From: Mycoplasmatota bacterium | GTDB taxonomy: Bacteria > Bacillota_I > Bacilli_A > Acholeplasmatales > Acholeplasmataceae | DNA length: 40,450 nt | Direction: 5' to 3' | Assembly: GCA_024650045.1 (NCBI GenBank) | Contig: JANKMU010000005.1 | Coordinates: 79,846-120,295 of the forward strand | Shown: positions 18,608 through 26,765 of the stretch, piece by piece | How the letters are laid out: the number at the start of each line of letters is the position of its first letter | How positions within the stretch are numbered: the stretch's first letter is position 1 | The notes under the pieces: model-generated | Told to the model about the DNA's origin: nothing | What the model saw: only the letters and a program-made list of their open reading frames with translations | Databases searched by the model: none | Position numbers and translations under genes: made by a program

Positions 18608-19156
18608 ATGTTGATATTGGCCAGTGGTTCACCAAGAAGAGCAAAACTACTAAAAGATGCAGGACTTGATTTTATTGTTAAACCTAGTCATTTAGAAGAA
18701 GTAGTTGATGAAAAATTAAAACCTATTGAGTATGTAACTGAATTAGCAAAAATGAAAGCAATGCATATTGCTCAGGACCATCCCGAAGACACCGTTATCG
18801 GTGCAGATACGATTGTTGTCTATGAGGAGCAGATCTTAGGCAAACCCATTGATGATGAAGATGCATGTAGAATGCTTAAACTATTATCGGGTGATCGTCA
18901 TGTGGTTTATACTGCTGTTGCATTAGTTAAGGGTCAAAAAATAAAAACCTTTGTTAGTGAATCAGAAGTATCGATGAAAAACTTAAGTGATTTAGAAATT
19001 CAAAATTATGTAAAAACTAAAGAACCTATGGATAAAGCAGGAGCTTATGGAATTCAAGGTGAAGGTGGAAGTCTAGTTGATCACTATAAAGGTGACTTCT
19101 TTACAATTGTAGGACTACCACTAAAAGAATTACTTGAAGCACTGAAAAACTTTTAA
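18608..19156 (+). CDS. maf: Maf-like nucleoside triphosphate pyrophosphatase
   Basis: A 182-residue Maf/HAM1-fold protein. It has the signature ASGSPRRAKLLKDAGLDF (5-22), the acidic GADTIVV with the metal-binding Asp (65-71), and the C-terminal KAGAYGIQGEGG and DHYKGDFFTIVGLPL stretches. The family hydrolyses non-canonical or surplus dTTP/UTP to monophosphates. In rods it often sits with mreBCD and cell-division genes; here it stands alone between tilS (divergent) and a non-coding stretch. The GGGGG run 8 bp upstream of the ATG acts as Shine-Dalgarno. A single-gene unit with its own terminator. Confidence 0.95.
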   Translation: MLILASGSPRRAKLLKDAGLDFIVKPSHLEEVVDEKLKPIEYVTELAKMKAMHIAQDHPEDTVIGADTIVVYEEQILGKPIDDEDACRMLKLLSGDRHVVYTAVALVKGQKIKTFVSESEVSMKNLSDLEIQNYVKTKEPMDKAGAYGIQGEGGSLVDHYKGDFFTIVGLPLKELLEALKNF

Positions 19157-19167
19157 TCAAATAGAAC

Positions 19168-19198
19168 AAGCTAATTCACATAGAGTTAGCTTTTTTTC
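19168..19198 (+). terminator. Intrinsic terminator of maf
   Basis: AAGCTAA/TTAGCTT stem (19168-19174 with 19186-19192, extendable inward) followed by seven T. Confidence 0.85.
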
Positions 19199-19634
19199 TT
19201 GGAGCAATGAGAGATCGATAAGATTCAAATCAAAAAAGGGTAACAATAAAATGATTAAAAAAATGTCTCAAAAGTTAACATAAAATCATGGGCAATATGA
19301 ATGTTTTCAAAACCTAAAATGAGAGAAATTAAATGTTGTGAGTAACGCAAAGCGAAAAAAAGACCAGTTAAACACCATACAACATCAATCTACCATTAAA
19401 TGGCAAAAATAGGCCATTATACACAAGTTGCAATATGTTAAAATTATCATTTATTAATGAAATATGGATAACATATATGTTTCAAAAAAATAAAAAAATG
19501 AAAATAAAAAAAATAATCAGACAAAATAAATCAGTAATCATATAAATGAAAATATGTGCATAAAAACTAGTAACTTTTTGAACTGTTTTAAAGTGTCGGT
19601 AGTTCATTACAGCTAAGGATGAATAATTTTTAAC
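19199..19634. other. AT-rich stretch without a gene
   Basis: About 430 bp with no open frame that has a Shine-Dalgarno or protein-like composition on either strand. It contains A-rich tracts (about 19484-19520), a small inverted repeat AATGGC/GCCATT (19399-19404, 19413-19418) and TGAACT/AGTTCA near 19580-19606. It could be a decayed gene, but I recognise no remnant. Confidence 0.6.
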
Positions 19635-19663
19635 AAGACACTTAGATAAAGAAAGAGTATAAT
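19635..19663 (+). promoter_or_regulatory. Probable promoter of the GH3 gene
   Basis: AAGACA (19635-19640), 17-nt spacer, TATAAT (19658-19663). The -35 is overlapped by GACACTT (19637-19643), which has an inverted partner AAGTGTC at 19591-19597. Confidence 0.55.
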
Positions 19664-19701
19664 AGGAAATGAATCTATAGATATTGAAGAGGTGAGCATT
19701 T

Positions 19702-22029
19702 ATGAAACTAACCATAGAAGACAAAATAGCATTACTCGATGGGCAAGATGTTTGGCATACCAAATCTTTTAAAGGGATTCCCTCAATCATGATGGCAGAT
19801 GGTCCTCATGGTTTAAGAAAGCAAGTTGAGTCTACAGATAACTTAGGGCTGAAAGGTAGTGTCCCCGCTACCGCATTCCCAACTGCAAGTCTTACAGCTT
19901 GTAGTTTTGATCGTGAATTAATTGCAGGGATGGCAAGATTAATTGCCAAAGAAGCACAAGCAAACAAAGTTAATATTGTACTGGGTCCGGGGATCAATAT
20001 TAAAAGAAGTCCATTATGTGGAAGAAACTTTGAATACTTTTCAGAAGATCCATATTTGTCGGGAGAACTTGGTGCTGCATTTGTGAAAGCAATGGAAGCG
20101 AGTGGAACAGGAACTTCTGTAAAACACTTTTTTTGTAACAATCAAGAAAAAAATCGTTTCTTTATTAACAGTGTTGTTGATGATCGAGCATTAAGAGAAA
20201 TCTATTTAAAAGCTTTTGAAAGAGTTGTTAAAGAAAAGCCTGCAAGTGTTATGGCAAGCTATAATAAAATTAATGGTGTTTATGCTACTGAAAGTCCAGT
20301 GTTAAACAATATTTTGAGAAGAGAATGGAAGTTCCAAGGTATTGTTGTAAGTGACTGGGGTGCAGTGCATAATCGTATCGAAAGTATTAAAGCATCTACT
20401 GATTTGGAAATGCCATCAAGTATGGGATATAGAACAAATCAGGTTTTAAAAGCAGTTGAAACTGATGATGTTTTAAAAAGAGCTATTGATCGTTCATATG
20501 AACGTTTGGTTCAAACCGTTAAAAACTATCAAAAAATTGAAGATAAAAAATATAATCCTGATAAACATCATGAAGAAGCAAGAATCATTGCTAGAGAATC
20601 TATGGTGTTATTAAAAAACGAAGGGATATTGCCACTAAATAAAAATGATAAAGTTGCTATCATCGGAGGATTTGTTGATGATATTAGATATCAAGGTGGC
20701 GGAAGTTCTCATATAAACCCAACTAGACTAGATCAAATATCAGATGTTTATAAAGAGTATTCCAAAAATATTCAGATTGCAAAAGGTTATTCAGTTAAAA
20801 AAGATGTTGATGATGAACAATTGATTGAAGAAGCTATGAAAATTGCTGAGAATGCTGAAAAAATTGTTTATCTATTAGGATTACCTGAATCTCATGAAGT
20901 TGAAGGTTATGATAGAAAAACATTAAACCTACCACAAAATCAACTTACGTTATTAATGAAAATTAGAGAAATCAATCCAAATATTGCAATTGTTGCAATG
21001 GGTGGGTCGGTTATGAATCTTTTATTTAAACCACCAATGAAAGCAATTTTACTTGCTTACTTAGGAGGACAAGCTTCGAGTTTAGCAATTATGGATATAC
21101 TATATGGACTAGCAAATCCATCTGGAAGACTTGCCGAAACATTTATAGACGACATCAAGACATGTAATGTTCAATTGACAAATGATAATAATGCAGTTTA
21201 TTATGATGAATCAATTTATGTAGGATATCGGTACTATCAAAGTTATAATCAAAGAGTACATTTCCCATTTGGATATGGTTTAAGCTATACCGAGTTTGAA
21301 TATTCAAATTTTGGTATTGAAGAAACTAAAGATGCATTTGTCATTTCAATAGATATTAAAAATATTGGTAAGATGAAAGGTAAAGAAGTCGTCCAAATAT
21401 ACATTGAGAATAAAGAAACCACAGTCTATCGTGCTAAATATGAATTAAAACAATTTGACAAAATCGAATTAGAACCAGATGAAATAAAGACTGTAACTTT
21501 GACACTACCAAAAGATGCTTTTGAATATTACGATATATATAAAAGAAAATTTACCATCGAACAAGGAGAATATTTGATTAATGTATCAAAAAATGTTGAA
21601 GATATTATTCATTCATTTTCTGTAGAACTCGATGGTGATAAAGTTAAGCATCCTGAATTAGGTTATGTTAAATATACTTATGAGACAACTGACTTTAATA
21701 AAATATATCAAGGAGAGTTGCCACCTAAACATATTAAAAAAGGACGGCCATATACGCTATCATCTACATTAGAAGATACGAAAAAAACTTTTATTGGAAG
21801 AATGGTCACCAACAAAATTATGAAAGAAAGTACTAAAGCAACTGCTCATGTGGAAGATGAGTGGATGCAAGAATTCATTAAACAAACATTAATCGAAACA
21901 CCTATCCAAATGTTAGCTTTATTTAGTGCAGGAAAATATAACTTATATTGGGCAGAAGGTTTAGTTGATGTTTTGAATCTAAGGATTTTTAGAGGTCTTA
22001 GAAAGATGAAGAAAAGCTTTAAGAAATAA
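19702..22029 (+). CDS. Glycoside hydrolase family 3 (beta-glucosidase-type)
   Basis: A 775-residue cytosolic enzyme without a signal peptide. The GH3 N-terminal barrel contains GRNFEYFSEDPYLSGE (108-123), VKHFFCNNQE (140-149), and the catalytic nucleophile Asp218 in VVSDWGAVHNR. The second domain starts near ARESMVLLKNEGILPL (about 290-305) and includes LLAYLGGQASSLAIMDILYG and NPSGRLAETF. A fibronectin-III-like domain follows (GKEVVQIYIENKE, ELEPDEIKTVTLTL; about 555-630). The last ~135 residues are an extension beyond the usual end. Likely releases glucose or another sugar from beta-linked oligosaccharides, but the substrate is not fixed by sequence. No sugar transporter lies beside it. AAGAGGTGAG precedes the ATG. 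Confidence 0.93.
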   Translation: MKLTIEDKIALLDGQDVWHTKSFKGIPSIMMADGPHGLRKQVESTDNLGLKGSVPATAFPTASLTACSFDRELIAGMARLIAKEAQANKVNIVLGPGINIKRSPLCGRNFEYFSEDPYLSGELGAAFVKAMEASGTGTSVKHFFCNNQEKNRFFINSVVDDRALREIYLKAFERVVKEKPASVMASYNKINGVYATESPVLNNILRREWKFQGIVVSDWGAVHNRIESIKASTDLEMPSSMGYRTNQVLKAVETDDVLKRAIDRSYERLVQTVKNYQKIEDKKYNPDKHHEEARIIARESMVLLKNEGILPLNKNDKVAIIGGFVDDIRYQGGGSSHINPTRLDQISDVYKEYSKNIQIAKGYSVKKDVDDEQLIEEAMKIAENAEKIVYLLGLPESHEVEGYDRKTLNLPQNQLTLLMKIREINPNIAIVAMGGSVMNLLFKPPMKAILLAYLGGQASSLAIMDILYGLANPSGRLAETFIDDIKTCNVQLTNDNNAVYYDESIYVGYRYYQSYNQRVHFPFGYGLSYTEFEYSNFGIEETKDAFVISIDIKNIGKMKGKEVVQIYIENKETTVYRAKYELKQFDKIELEPDEIKTVTLTLPKDAFEYYDIYKRKFTIEQGEYLINVSKNVEDIIHSFSVELDGDKVKHPELGYVKYTYETTDFNKIYQGELPPKHIKKGRPYTLSSTLEDTKKTFIGRMVTNKIMKESTKATAHVEDEWMQEFIKQTLIETPIQMLALFSAGKYNLYWAEGLVDVLNLRIFRGLRKMKKSFKK

Positions 22030-22035
22030 TAATAA

Positions 22036-22078
22036 AAGAAGAGAACTCACAAACAACGTGAATTCTCTTTTATTTTGA
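22036..22078. terminator. Bidirectional terminator between GH3 and hslO
   Basis: AGAGAAcTCAC (22040-22050) pairs with GTGAaTTCTCT (22058-22068) with one mismatch; T-rich on both sides. It overlaps the hslO stop codon. Confidence 0.8.
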
Positions 22079-22948
22079 TTTTCGAATAAGCTGAAGTTCT
22101 TCTTTACTAAACACATATTTTTTCTTACAGAAGTGACATTCGATTTCTGCTTGCCCATCTTCATGAATCATATCTTTAAGTTCTTGATCATCTAGAGTGG
22201 ATAATGCTTTTTTAAAGCCTTCTTTAGAACAACGGCAAATATATTGAATATCCTTTTTCTCTAGTATTTGTTCTGTGTGATTTGATAACATTTTTAGAAT
22301 ATCTTCTGGAGTTTTACCTTGTTGGATTAAACTGGTCATTGAAGGTAATTTAGAAATAAGTTCTTCTAATTTTGAAATGGTTTCTTCAGATACGTTAGGC
22401 ATCAATTGAAGAATATATCCACCACTTGCTAAAACACTTTGATCAATATCAATTAAAACGCCGACACCAACAGAAGAAGGTATTTGTTCACTAACAACGA
22501 AGTAATAGGTAAAGTCATCACCAATCTCACCTGTCTGTAATCTTGAGGAAGAAGTAAAAAAATCTCTCATCTTTAAATCTTTTGTAACATGTAAGAAACC
22601 CTCACCAATTGCAGAGCCTACATTTAATTTACCTTTATTTGGACCATCTTCATATTTTAAATAAACATTAGGATTACCAATTTCACCTCTGACTTCGCCT
22701 AGGCTATTCGCTTCAACAAGCATTGAACCTATTGGACCATCACCTTTAATCCTAAGCGTAATACGTTCTTCTTTTTTATACATCAATCCCATCATTGCAG
22801 ATACTGTTAAAAAACGACCTAACGCAGCAGTTGATGTTGGCCAAGTTTTATGGATTCTTCTAGATTCTTCAACAAGATTTGTTGATGTAGCGACATATAT
22901 TCTTACAGTTTTATCGTAAGCATAAGCGATTAATGCATAGTCTTTCAT
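22070..22948 (-). CDS. hslO: Redox-regulated chaperone Hsp33
   Basis: A 292-residue holdase that is activated when its zinc-bound thiols are oxidised. The redox switch is complete: Cys238 and Cys240 (ICRC) and Cys271 and Cys274 (CHFC). The N-terminal domain shows TAALGRFLTVSAMMG and IKGDGPIGSMLVEAN, and the middle has SSRLQTGEIGDDFTYYFVVSEQIPSSVGVGV in several conserved blocks (about 134-163). AAGGAG precedes the ATG. It is divergent from dusB with interleaved promoters. In Bacillus hslO follows ftsH and dusB precedes lysS, so their presence here is part of a rearranged conserved neighbourhood. Confidence 0.97.
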   Translation of the reverse strand: MKDYALIAYAYDKTVRIYVATSTNLVEESRRIHKTWPTSTAALGRFLTVSAMMGLMYKKEERITLRIKGDGPIGSMLVEANSLGEVRGEIGNPNVYLKYEDGPNKGKLNVGSAIGEGFLHVTKDLKMRDFFTSSSRLQTGEIGDDFTYYFVVSEQIPSSVGVGVLIDIDQSVLASGGYILQLMPNVSEETISKLEELISKLPSMTSLIQQGKTPEDILKMLSNHTEQILEKKDIQYICRCSKEGFKKALSTLDDQELKDMIHEDGQAEIECHFCKKKYVFSKEELQLIRKSK

Positions 22949-22970
22949 GAGGTCAACTCCTTACTTATCT

Positions 22971-23011
22971 ATTGTAGCATAATTGAAAGTTATGTAAACC
23001 TATGATACAAT
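22971..23011. promoter_or_regulatory. Interleaved divergent promoters of hslO and dusB
   Basis: Plus strand for dusB: TTGAAA (22983-22988), 17 nt, TACAAT (23006-23011). Minus strand for hslO: TTTACA (22993-22998), 16 nt, TACAAT (22971-22976). The two -35 boxes lie between each other's elements, so only one polymerase can occupy the region at a time. Confidence 0.75.
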
Positions 23012-23026
23012 AAATCGGGTGATTTC

Positions 23027-23995
23027 ATGTCTTTTAAAATAGGAAATTTAGAAATTGATAATAAAATCATTTTAGCACCTATGGCTGGTGTATCAAACAG
23101 TCCTTTTCGCATATTGTCAAGAACATATGGTGCAGGATTAGTTTTTGCTGAAATGGTTTCTGATAAAGGGTTACTATATAATAACGAAAAAACGATTAAG
23201 TTATTATATATGACAGATGTAGAAAAACCAATGGCTCAGCAAATATTTGGATCAGATTTAAATACTATGGTTGAAGCTGCTCTATATATTGATGAAAATA
23301 GCAATGCAGATATTATAGATATAAACATGGGCTGTCCGGTGCCTAAGGTTGCCATCAAGGCACAAGCTGGAGCATCTTTAATGAAGAATCCAGATTTAAT
23401 TTATGATATCGTAAAAGAAATCGTGAAAAAAGTTAAAAAACCTGTAACCGTTAAAATTAGAAGTGGTTGGGATCATCACAGTGTCAATGCTGTTGAAGTT
23501 GCTAAAAAGATAGAAGCAGCCGGAGCATCTGCGATTACTGTTCATGCAAGAACAAGATCACAAGGTTATAGTGGATATGCAGATTTAGAAGTTATCAAAG
23601 CTGTTAAAGAAAATGTTAATATACCAGTTATAGGCAATGGTGATGTTATAGATGGACCAAGTGCTAAACGTATGCTAGAGTATACAGGTTGTGATGCTGT
23701 CATGATTGGTAGAGCAGCTTTAGGTAATCCTTGGATCTTTAGAGAAATCGATGCATATCTAAAAGATGGAACAATACTACCTAGACCATCAAATCAAGAA
23801 ATCAAGAAAATGATTATAGAACATCTAGATTCATTAGTTGATTTAAAAGGTGAGAAAACAGCAGTACTTGAAATGAGAAGTCATGGACCATGGTATTTAA
23901 AAGGTATGGAGAACTCTAGTTCGCTTAGAAAAAAATTATCTCAATCGAAAACAAGAAATGAAGTCGTTGAGCATTTAAATGCATTTTTTGAGTGA
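23027..23995 (+). CDS. dusB: tRNA-dihydrouridine synthase
   Basis: A 322-residue FMN enzyme that reduces uridines in the tRNA D-loop. The FMN-barrel start is ILAPMAGVSNSPFRIL (15-30). The catalytic cysteine is Cys103 in INMGCPVPKV. Later motifs are VKIRSGWD, ITVHARTRSQGY, VIGNGDVIDG and VMIGRAALGNPWIF, all in order. The C-terminal helical domain (about 245-322) is the tRNA-binding part. GGGTGAT lies a few bases before the ATG. The methyltransferase gene follows after 32 bp with no terminator, so co-transcription is possible. Confidence 0.96.
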   Translation: MSFKIGNLEIDNKIILAPMAGVSNSPFRILSRTYGAGLVFAEMVSDKGLLYNNEKTIKLLYMTDVEKPMAQQIFGSDLNTMVEAALYIDENSNADIIDINMGCPVPKVAIKAQAGASLMKNPDLIYDIVKEIVKKVKKPVTVKIRSGWDHHSVNAVEVAKKIEAAGASAITVHARTRSQGYSGYADLEVIKAVKENVNIPVIGNGDVIDGPSAKRMLEYTGCDAVMIGRAALGNPWIFREIDAYLKDGTILPRPSNQEIKKMIIEHLDSLVDLKGEKTAVLEMRSHGPWYLKGMENSSSLRKKLSQSKTRNEVVEHLNAFFE

Positions 23996-24027
23996 TTGAA
24001 TAAATAAAGAATAGTCGGGAGATAAAA

Positions 24028-24855
24028 ATGTCAAGATACAATTGGATTGATGGAAAAGATTTTTCAATGGATCACTTTTTCTTAATGGATCGATGGTTAT
24101 TAAAAATGATCTTTAAGAAATATGAATCAATTGAAGTTTCTGAGTTAAAGGATTTATCGCGTGTTATGGGTACCTTACTCAAAGAAAACCCTAAACTATG
24201 TTGGTATATTACCAAAAGAGCACCTGAAACTAAAGAAGGTATAACAAGACTTTTAGAAGGAGCTTATGCTAACTTAAGTAAAGAAGAGTTAAGAAAAAAA
24301 GAAATAGAACTCATGGAAGCCATGAAAACAGACGTCATTTATACCGAACCTCACATGATGCAACATAATTGTAATTATATTTATGCTTGGGATGAAAAGT
24401 ATTTAAATGAACTTATTGATTTAAAAGATATGGTTGTTCTAGATTTAGGTGCAGGTACTGGTCGCTTAACGTTTGCTGCAGCTAAAAAAGCTAAAAGAGT
24501 ATATGCAAGCGAACCTGTAGATATGCTTAGAGAATATATGAGAGATCACATCTTAAAACATAACATACGTAATGTAAAAGTACTCGATGGGTTCGTAGAA
24601 TCTATTCCATATGAAGATGATACGTTTGATGCGGTTATCAGTGGTCATGTTGTCGGTGATGATTACGAACAAGAGATTCAAGAAATGACAAGAGTCATTA
24701 AAAATAATGGCTATATCATTATTTGTAATGGCGATGATGATATCGTTAGAACCAAACCAGACCAAGAATTAATTAATAGAGGTTTTGAAGTTTTTAAACA
24801 TGAAAGCTCTGTTGGTGGTGTCATCTATAATTATAAAAAACAAATTGTCAAATAA
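24028..24855 (+). CDS. Class I SAM-dependent methyltransferase
   Basis: A 275-residue protein. The SAM-binding motif I is VLDLGAGTGRL (137-147), followed by the acidic end of strand 2 in VYASEPVDMLREY, a motif with VLDGFVESIPYEDDTFDAVISGHVVGDD region (185-212, not all consecutive conserved), and a post-motif strand EMTRVIKNNGYIIICNGDDD. The N-terminal ~100 residues are helical and charged and do not match a domain I know. The substrate is unknown; small-molecule or tRNA methylation are both possible. It has GGGAG before the ATG and ends in a strong terminator. Confidence 0.88.
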   Translation: MSRYNWIDGKDFSMDHFFLMDRWLLKMIFKKYESIEVSELKDLSRVMGTLLKENPKLCWYITKRAPETKEGITRLLEGAYANLSKEELRKKEIELMEAMKTDVIYTEPHMMQHNCNYIYAWDEKYLNELIDLKDMVVLDLGAGTGRLTFAAAKKAKRVYASEPVDMLREYMRDHILKHNIRNVKVLDGFVESIPYEDDTFDAVISGHVVGDDYEQEIQEMTRVIKNNGYIIICNGDDDIVRTKPDQELINRGFEVFKHESSVGGVIYNYKKQIVK

Positions 24856-24858
24856 AAT

Positions 24859-24884
24859 AAGAGTTGATCCCAACTCTTTTTATT
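24859..24884 (+). terminator. Intrinsic terminator after the methyltransferase
   Basis: AAGAGTTG/CAACTCTT perfect 8-bp stem, 4-nt loop, T-rich tail. Confidence 0.9.
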
Positions 24885-24924
24885 CAACATATATAAAACA
24901 AATTAATTAACAAGAGGACTTTGT

Positions 24925-25476
24925 ATGAAGATTATCGAACAATTTGATAAAAACAATTACGAAAGTTGTGAAACTGAATATTTTCGTAGAGCAGTTAGAG
25001 CCATCATTATTAAAGATAGTAAAATAGCTTTAATTAAAAGCATTAAATATGGAGAATACAAGTTTCCCGGTGGTGGGATTGAAGATGGAGAATCTGAATT
25101 TGATGCACTGATAAGAGAAACCAATGAAGAAACAGGCTTGAATATCATTAAAGAGACAATTAAACCATATGGGAAGTGTATTGAAAAAAGAAAATCAATT
25201 TTCAATGAAAAAGAATTATTCCACATGGAATCATATTATTACACATGTAATGTTACAACAGATATCAGTAAAACAAATCTTGATGATTACGAAGTTGAAT
25301 ATGGATATCATTTATGTTTTGTTACATTAGATGAAGCCATTGAAAACAATAAAAAAGCTTTTAGTCGTTTTCAAACTCAAGCATCATGGATTGAAAGAGA
25401 GTTAAAGGTCTTAATGGATTTGAAGTATAATGATGTTAACAACCGATCAAATGGATTAAAAAATATAGTGTTATAA
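24925..25476 (+). CDS. Nudix hydrolase
   Basis: A 183-residue protein with a complete Nudix box at residues 50-72: G-x5-E-x7-RE-x2-EE-x-G, read here as GGIEDGESEFDALIRETNEE and TGL. A lead strand RAVRAIIIKDSKIALIKS and YKFPGGG precede it as in the family. Such enzymes hydrolyse nucleoside diphosphates linked to another group, often as housecleaning; the substrate is not determined by the box. The start has AGAGGAC upstream. The gene's last codons overlap the extended -10 of the next gene. Confidence 0.9.
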   Translation: MKIIEQFDKNNYESCETEYFRRAVRAIIIKDSKIALIKSIKYGEYKFPGGGIEDGESEFDALIRETNEETGLNIIKETIKPYGKCIEKRKSIFNEKELFHMESYYYTCNVTTDISKTNLDDYEVEYGYHLCFVTLDEAIENNKKAFSRFQTQASWIERELKVLMDLKYNDVNNRSNGLKNIVL

Positions 25477-25477
25477 T
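25469..25477 (+). promoter_or_regulatory. Extended -10 promoter inside the end of the Nudix gene
   Basis: TGTTATAAT overlapping the Nudix stop codon, 24 bp before the next ATG with its AAGGAGG. Confidence 0.6.
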
Positions 25478-25500
25478 ATATCTATAAGGAGGAATGATTT

Positions 25501-26037
25501 ATGTTAGAACAAATGAAAAAATTTCCAATCATTAATATTATCATTGGAGCAGTACTTATAATTTTAGGTATAGTATTTGTATTCATTCAGCCAGAAATTG
25601 GCGAAAACATTAAAAATGTTGCTATAGGTTTAATGATTTTGATCATTATTGTTTTACTAGTTTATCCAGGATTAAAAAAACCTAAATCAAAATTACTTCT
25701 TGGCTTATTGGTTCTAGAGTTGATCATAGGTATATTAGTTAGTATTATGTTTATTGCTAATACAGGTGGTAACCCATCACTATGGATTGGTCTTGTTATT
25801 TATGTTCATGGGGTTGTTGGATTAATTGGTGGATATTTTAGTTCAGAAAAACAGAAGATGTGGTTGTTTTTCTTATCATTATTATTTGTAACCATTGGGG
25901 TATTCATTTTCGCATCAAACCTTATTACAAATGAGATGTTGATTAACGTCTTGTTATTTATGTTTTTAGCACCAGGTTTATTCCTACTCACATTGGGATT
26001 ACTAAATCTTAAGAAGAATCCTAAACAAGTTGAATAG
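25501..26037 (+). CDS. Multi-helix membrane protein of unknown function
   Basis: A 178-residue hydrophobic protein with about six membrane segments in three pairs (about 11-29, 38-54, 64-84, 93-112, 119-138, 145-166). Loops are short and contain few charges; Lys residues cluster at 57-64 and at the C-terminus. No conserved catalytic residue is evident. The helix-pair layout resembles small HdeD/DUF308-type membrane proteins, but I cannot confirm membership. It has an excellent Shine-Dalgarno (AAGGAGG) and its own probable promoter. No terminator follows, so read-through to the next membrane-protein gene is possible. Confidence 0.75.
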   Translation: MLEQMKKFPIINIIIGAVLIILGIVFVFIQPEIGENIKNVAIGLMILIIIVLLVYPGLKKPKSKLLLGLLVLELIIGILVSIMFIANTGGNPSLWIGLVIYVHGVVGLIGGYFSSEKQKMWLFFLSLLFVTIGVFIFASNLITNEMLINVLLFMFLAPGLFLLTLGLLNLKKNPKQVE

Positions 26038-26143
26038 TTAAAAAAAGAGAGCAAATCCTATAAAATAGATATTCAAATAAAAACGTAAAGAGCTAACATT
26101 TCATAATATTTATGAGGAGATAAAAAATTTTTGGGGAGGATTT

Positions 26144-26548
26144 ATGAAAAAATTTAATCTTTTTGTATTATTTAGATTCTTAATATTTACCATACTTATA
26201 CTTCTAATACTCTTTATCATGTCAAAACTAAAACAAGATACTCTTGACTCATTTAATTTTACTCAAGCATATTTTGTTGATTTCATAGGTTTTGTATTGA
26301 TTGGTACTTTGATAAATATGTCTGATAAGAACGTGTTTAAAAAAGCATCTTGGAAAGTTAAGTTGAGTCCAGAAATGCTTATTATTGTTATTATCTATTT
26401 ATTTATAGCGATTTCTCTTGTTATGAATATAGGGTTTTTGATTACCTTGTTGATCAAGTTAAAAATTCCAGTTTCTATTGGTTTAATACCATTCCAAATG
26501 TTATTTGGTTACACTCTTGTCGGACAATTTTTAGATCCCAAACAATAA
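26144..26548 (+). CDS. Small four-helix membrane protein of unknown function
   Basis: A 134-residue protein with about four hydrophobic helices (about 8-27, 42-58, 78-97 and 99-125) and a Shine-Dalgarno GGGGAGG placed 5 bp before the ATG. The loop at 59-77 is basic and therefore likely cytosolic. I see no family motif. It follows another small membrane protein gene by 106 bp, and both precede a convergent intergenic region; functional connection is not demonstrable. Confidence 0.7.
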   Translation: MKKFNLFVLFRFLIFTILILLILFIMSKLKQDTLDSFNFTQAYFVDFIGFVLIGTLINMSDKNVFKKASWKVKLSPEMLIIVIIYLFIAISLVMNIGFLITLLIKLKIPVSIGLIPFQMLFGYTLVGQFLDPKQ

Positions 26549-26600
26549 AAAAGTATCTATATTGTAAATTGTTCCATTTGCAAATATGATTGTTTGCTGA

Positions 26601-26629
26601 TTGAATTGATACAGATTATCAAATATAAT
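26601..26629 (+). promoter_or_regulatory. Promoter without a downstream protein gene
   Basis: TTGAAT (26601-26606), exactly 17 nt, TATAAT (26624-26629). The next plus-strand feature is a terminator about 75-110 bp downstream, and no gene lies between. Confidence 0.65.
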
Positions 26630-26635
26630 ATGATA

Positions 26636-26739
26636 TAAAAATGAGCAGAGGCATATAAGAATTCTAAGATTCTGTTTGGTTAGTAACAATTGATGAAAAA
26701 AGTAAAAAAGTAGACTTTTTGAATATGTCTACTTTTTTT
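26636..26739 (+). ncRNA. Candidate small RNA between convergent genes
   Basis: About 100 nt bounded by a consensus promoter (26601-26629) and an intrinsic terminator (26704-26739). The only ATG (26641) opens a five-codon frame without a Shine-Dalgarno. An internal hairpin AGAAT/ATTCT is possible. It matches no RNA family I know; it could also be a relic promoter reading into a terminator that serves the flanking genes. Confidence 0.4.
26704..26739. terminator. Bidirectional terminator downstream of hflX
   Basis: AAAAAAGTAGAC (26704-26715) pairs with GTCTACTTTTTT (26727-26738), 11-nt loop. T runs on both strands let it serve hflX on the minus strand and the plus-strand transcript. Confidence 0.85.
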
Positions 26740-26765
26740 GCGCAGTTCAAATCAACACTATTTCT

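Noticed and set aside
19482-19790. Minus-strand 102-residue open frame
   Set aside because: Its start lies inside the GH3 gene, it has no Shine-Dalgarno, and its composition is that of reverse-read AT-rich DNA.
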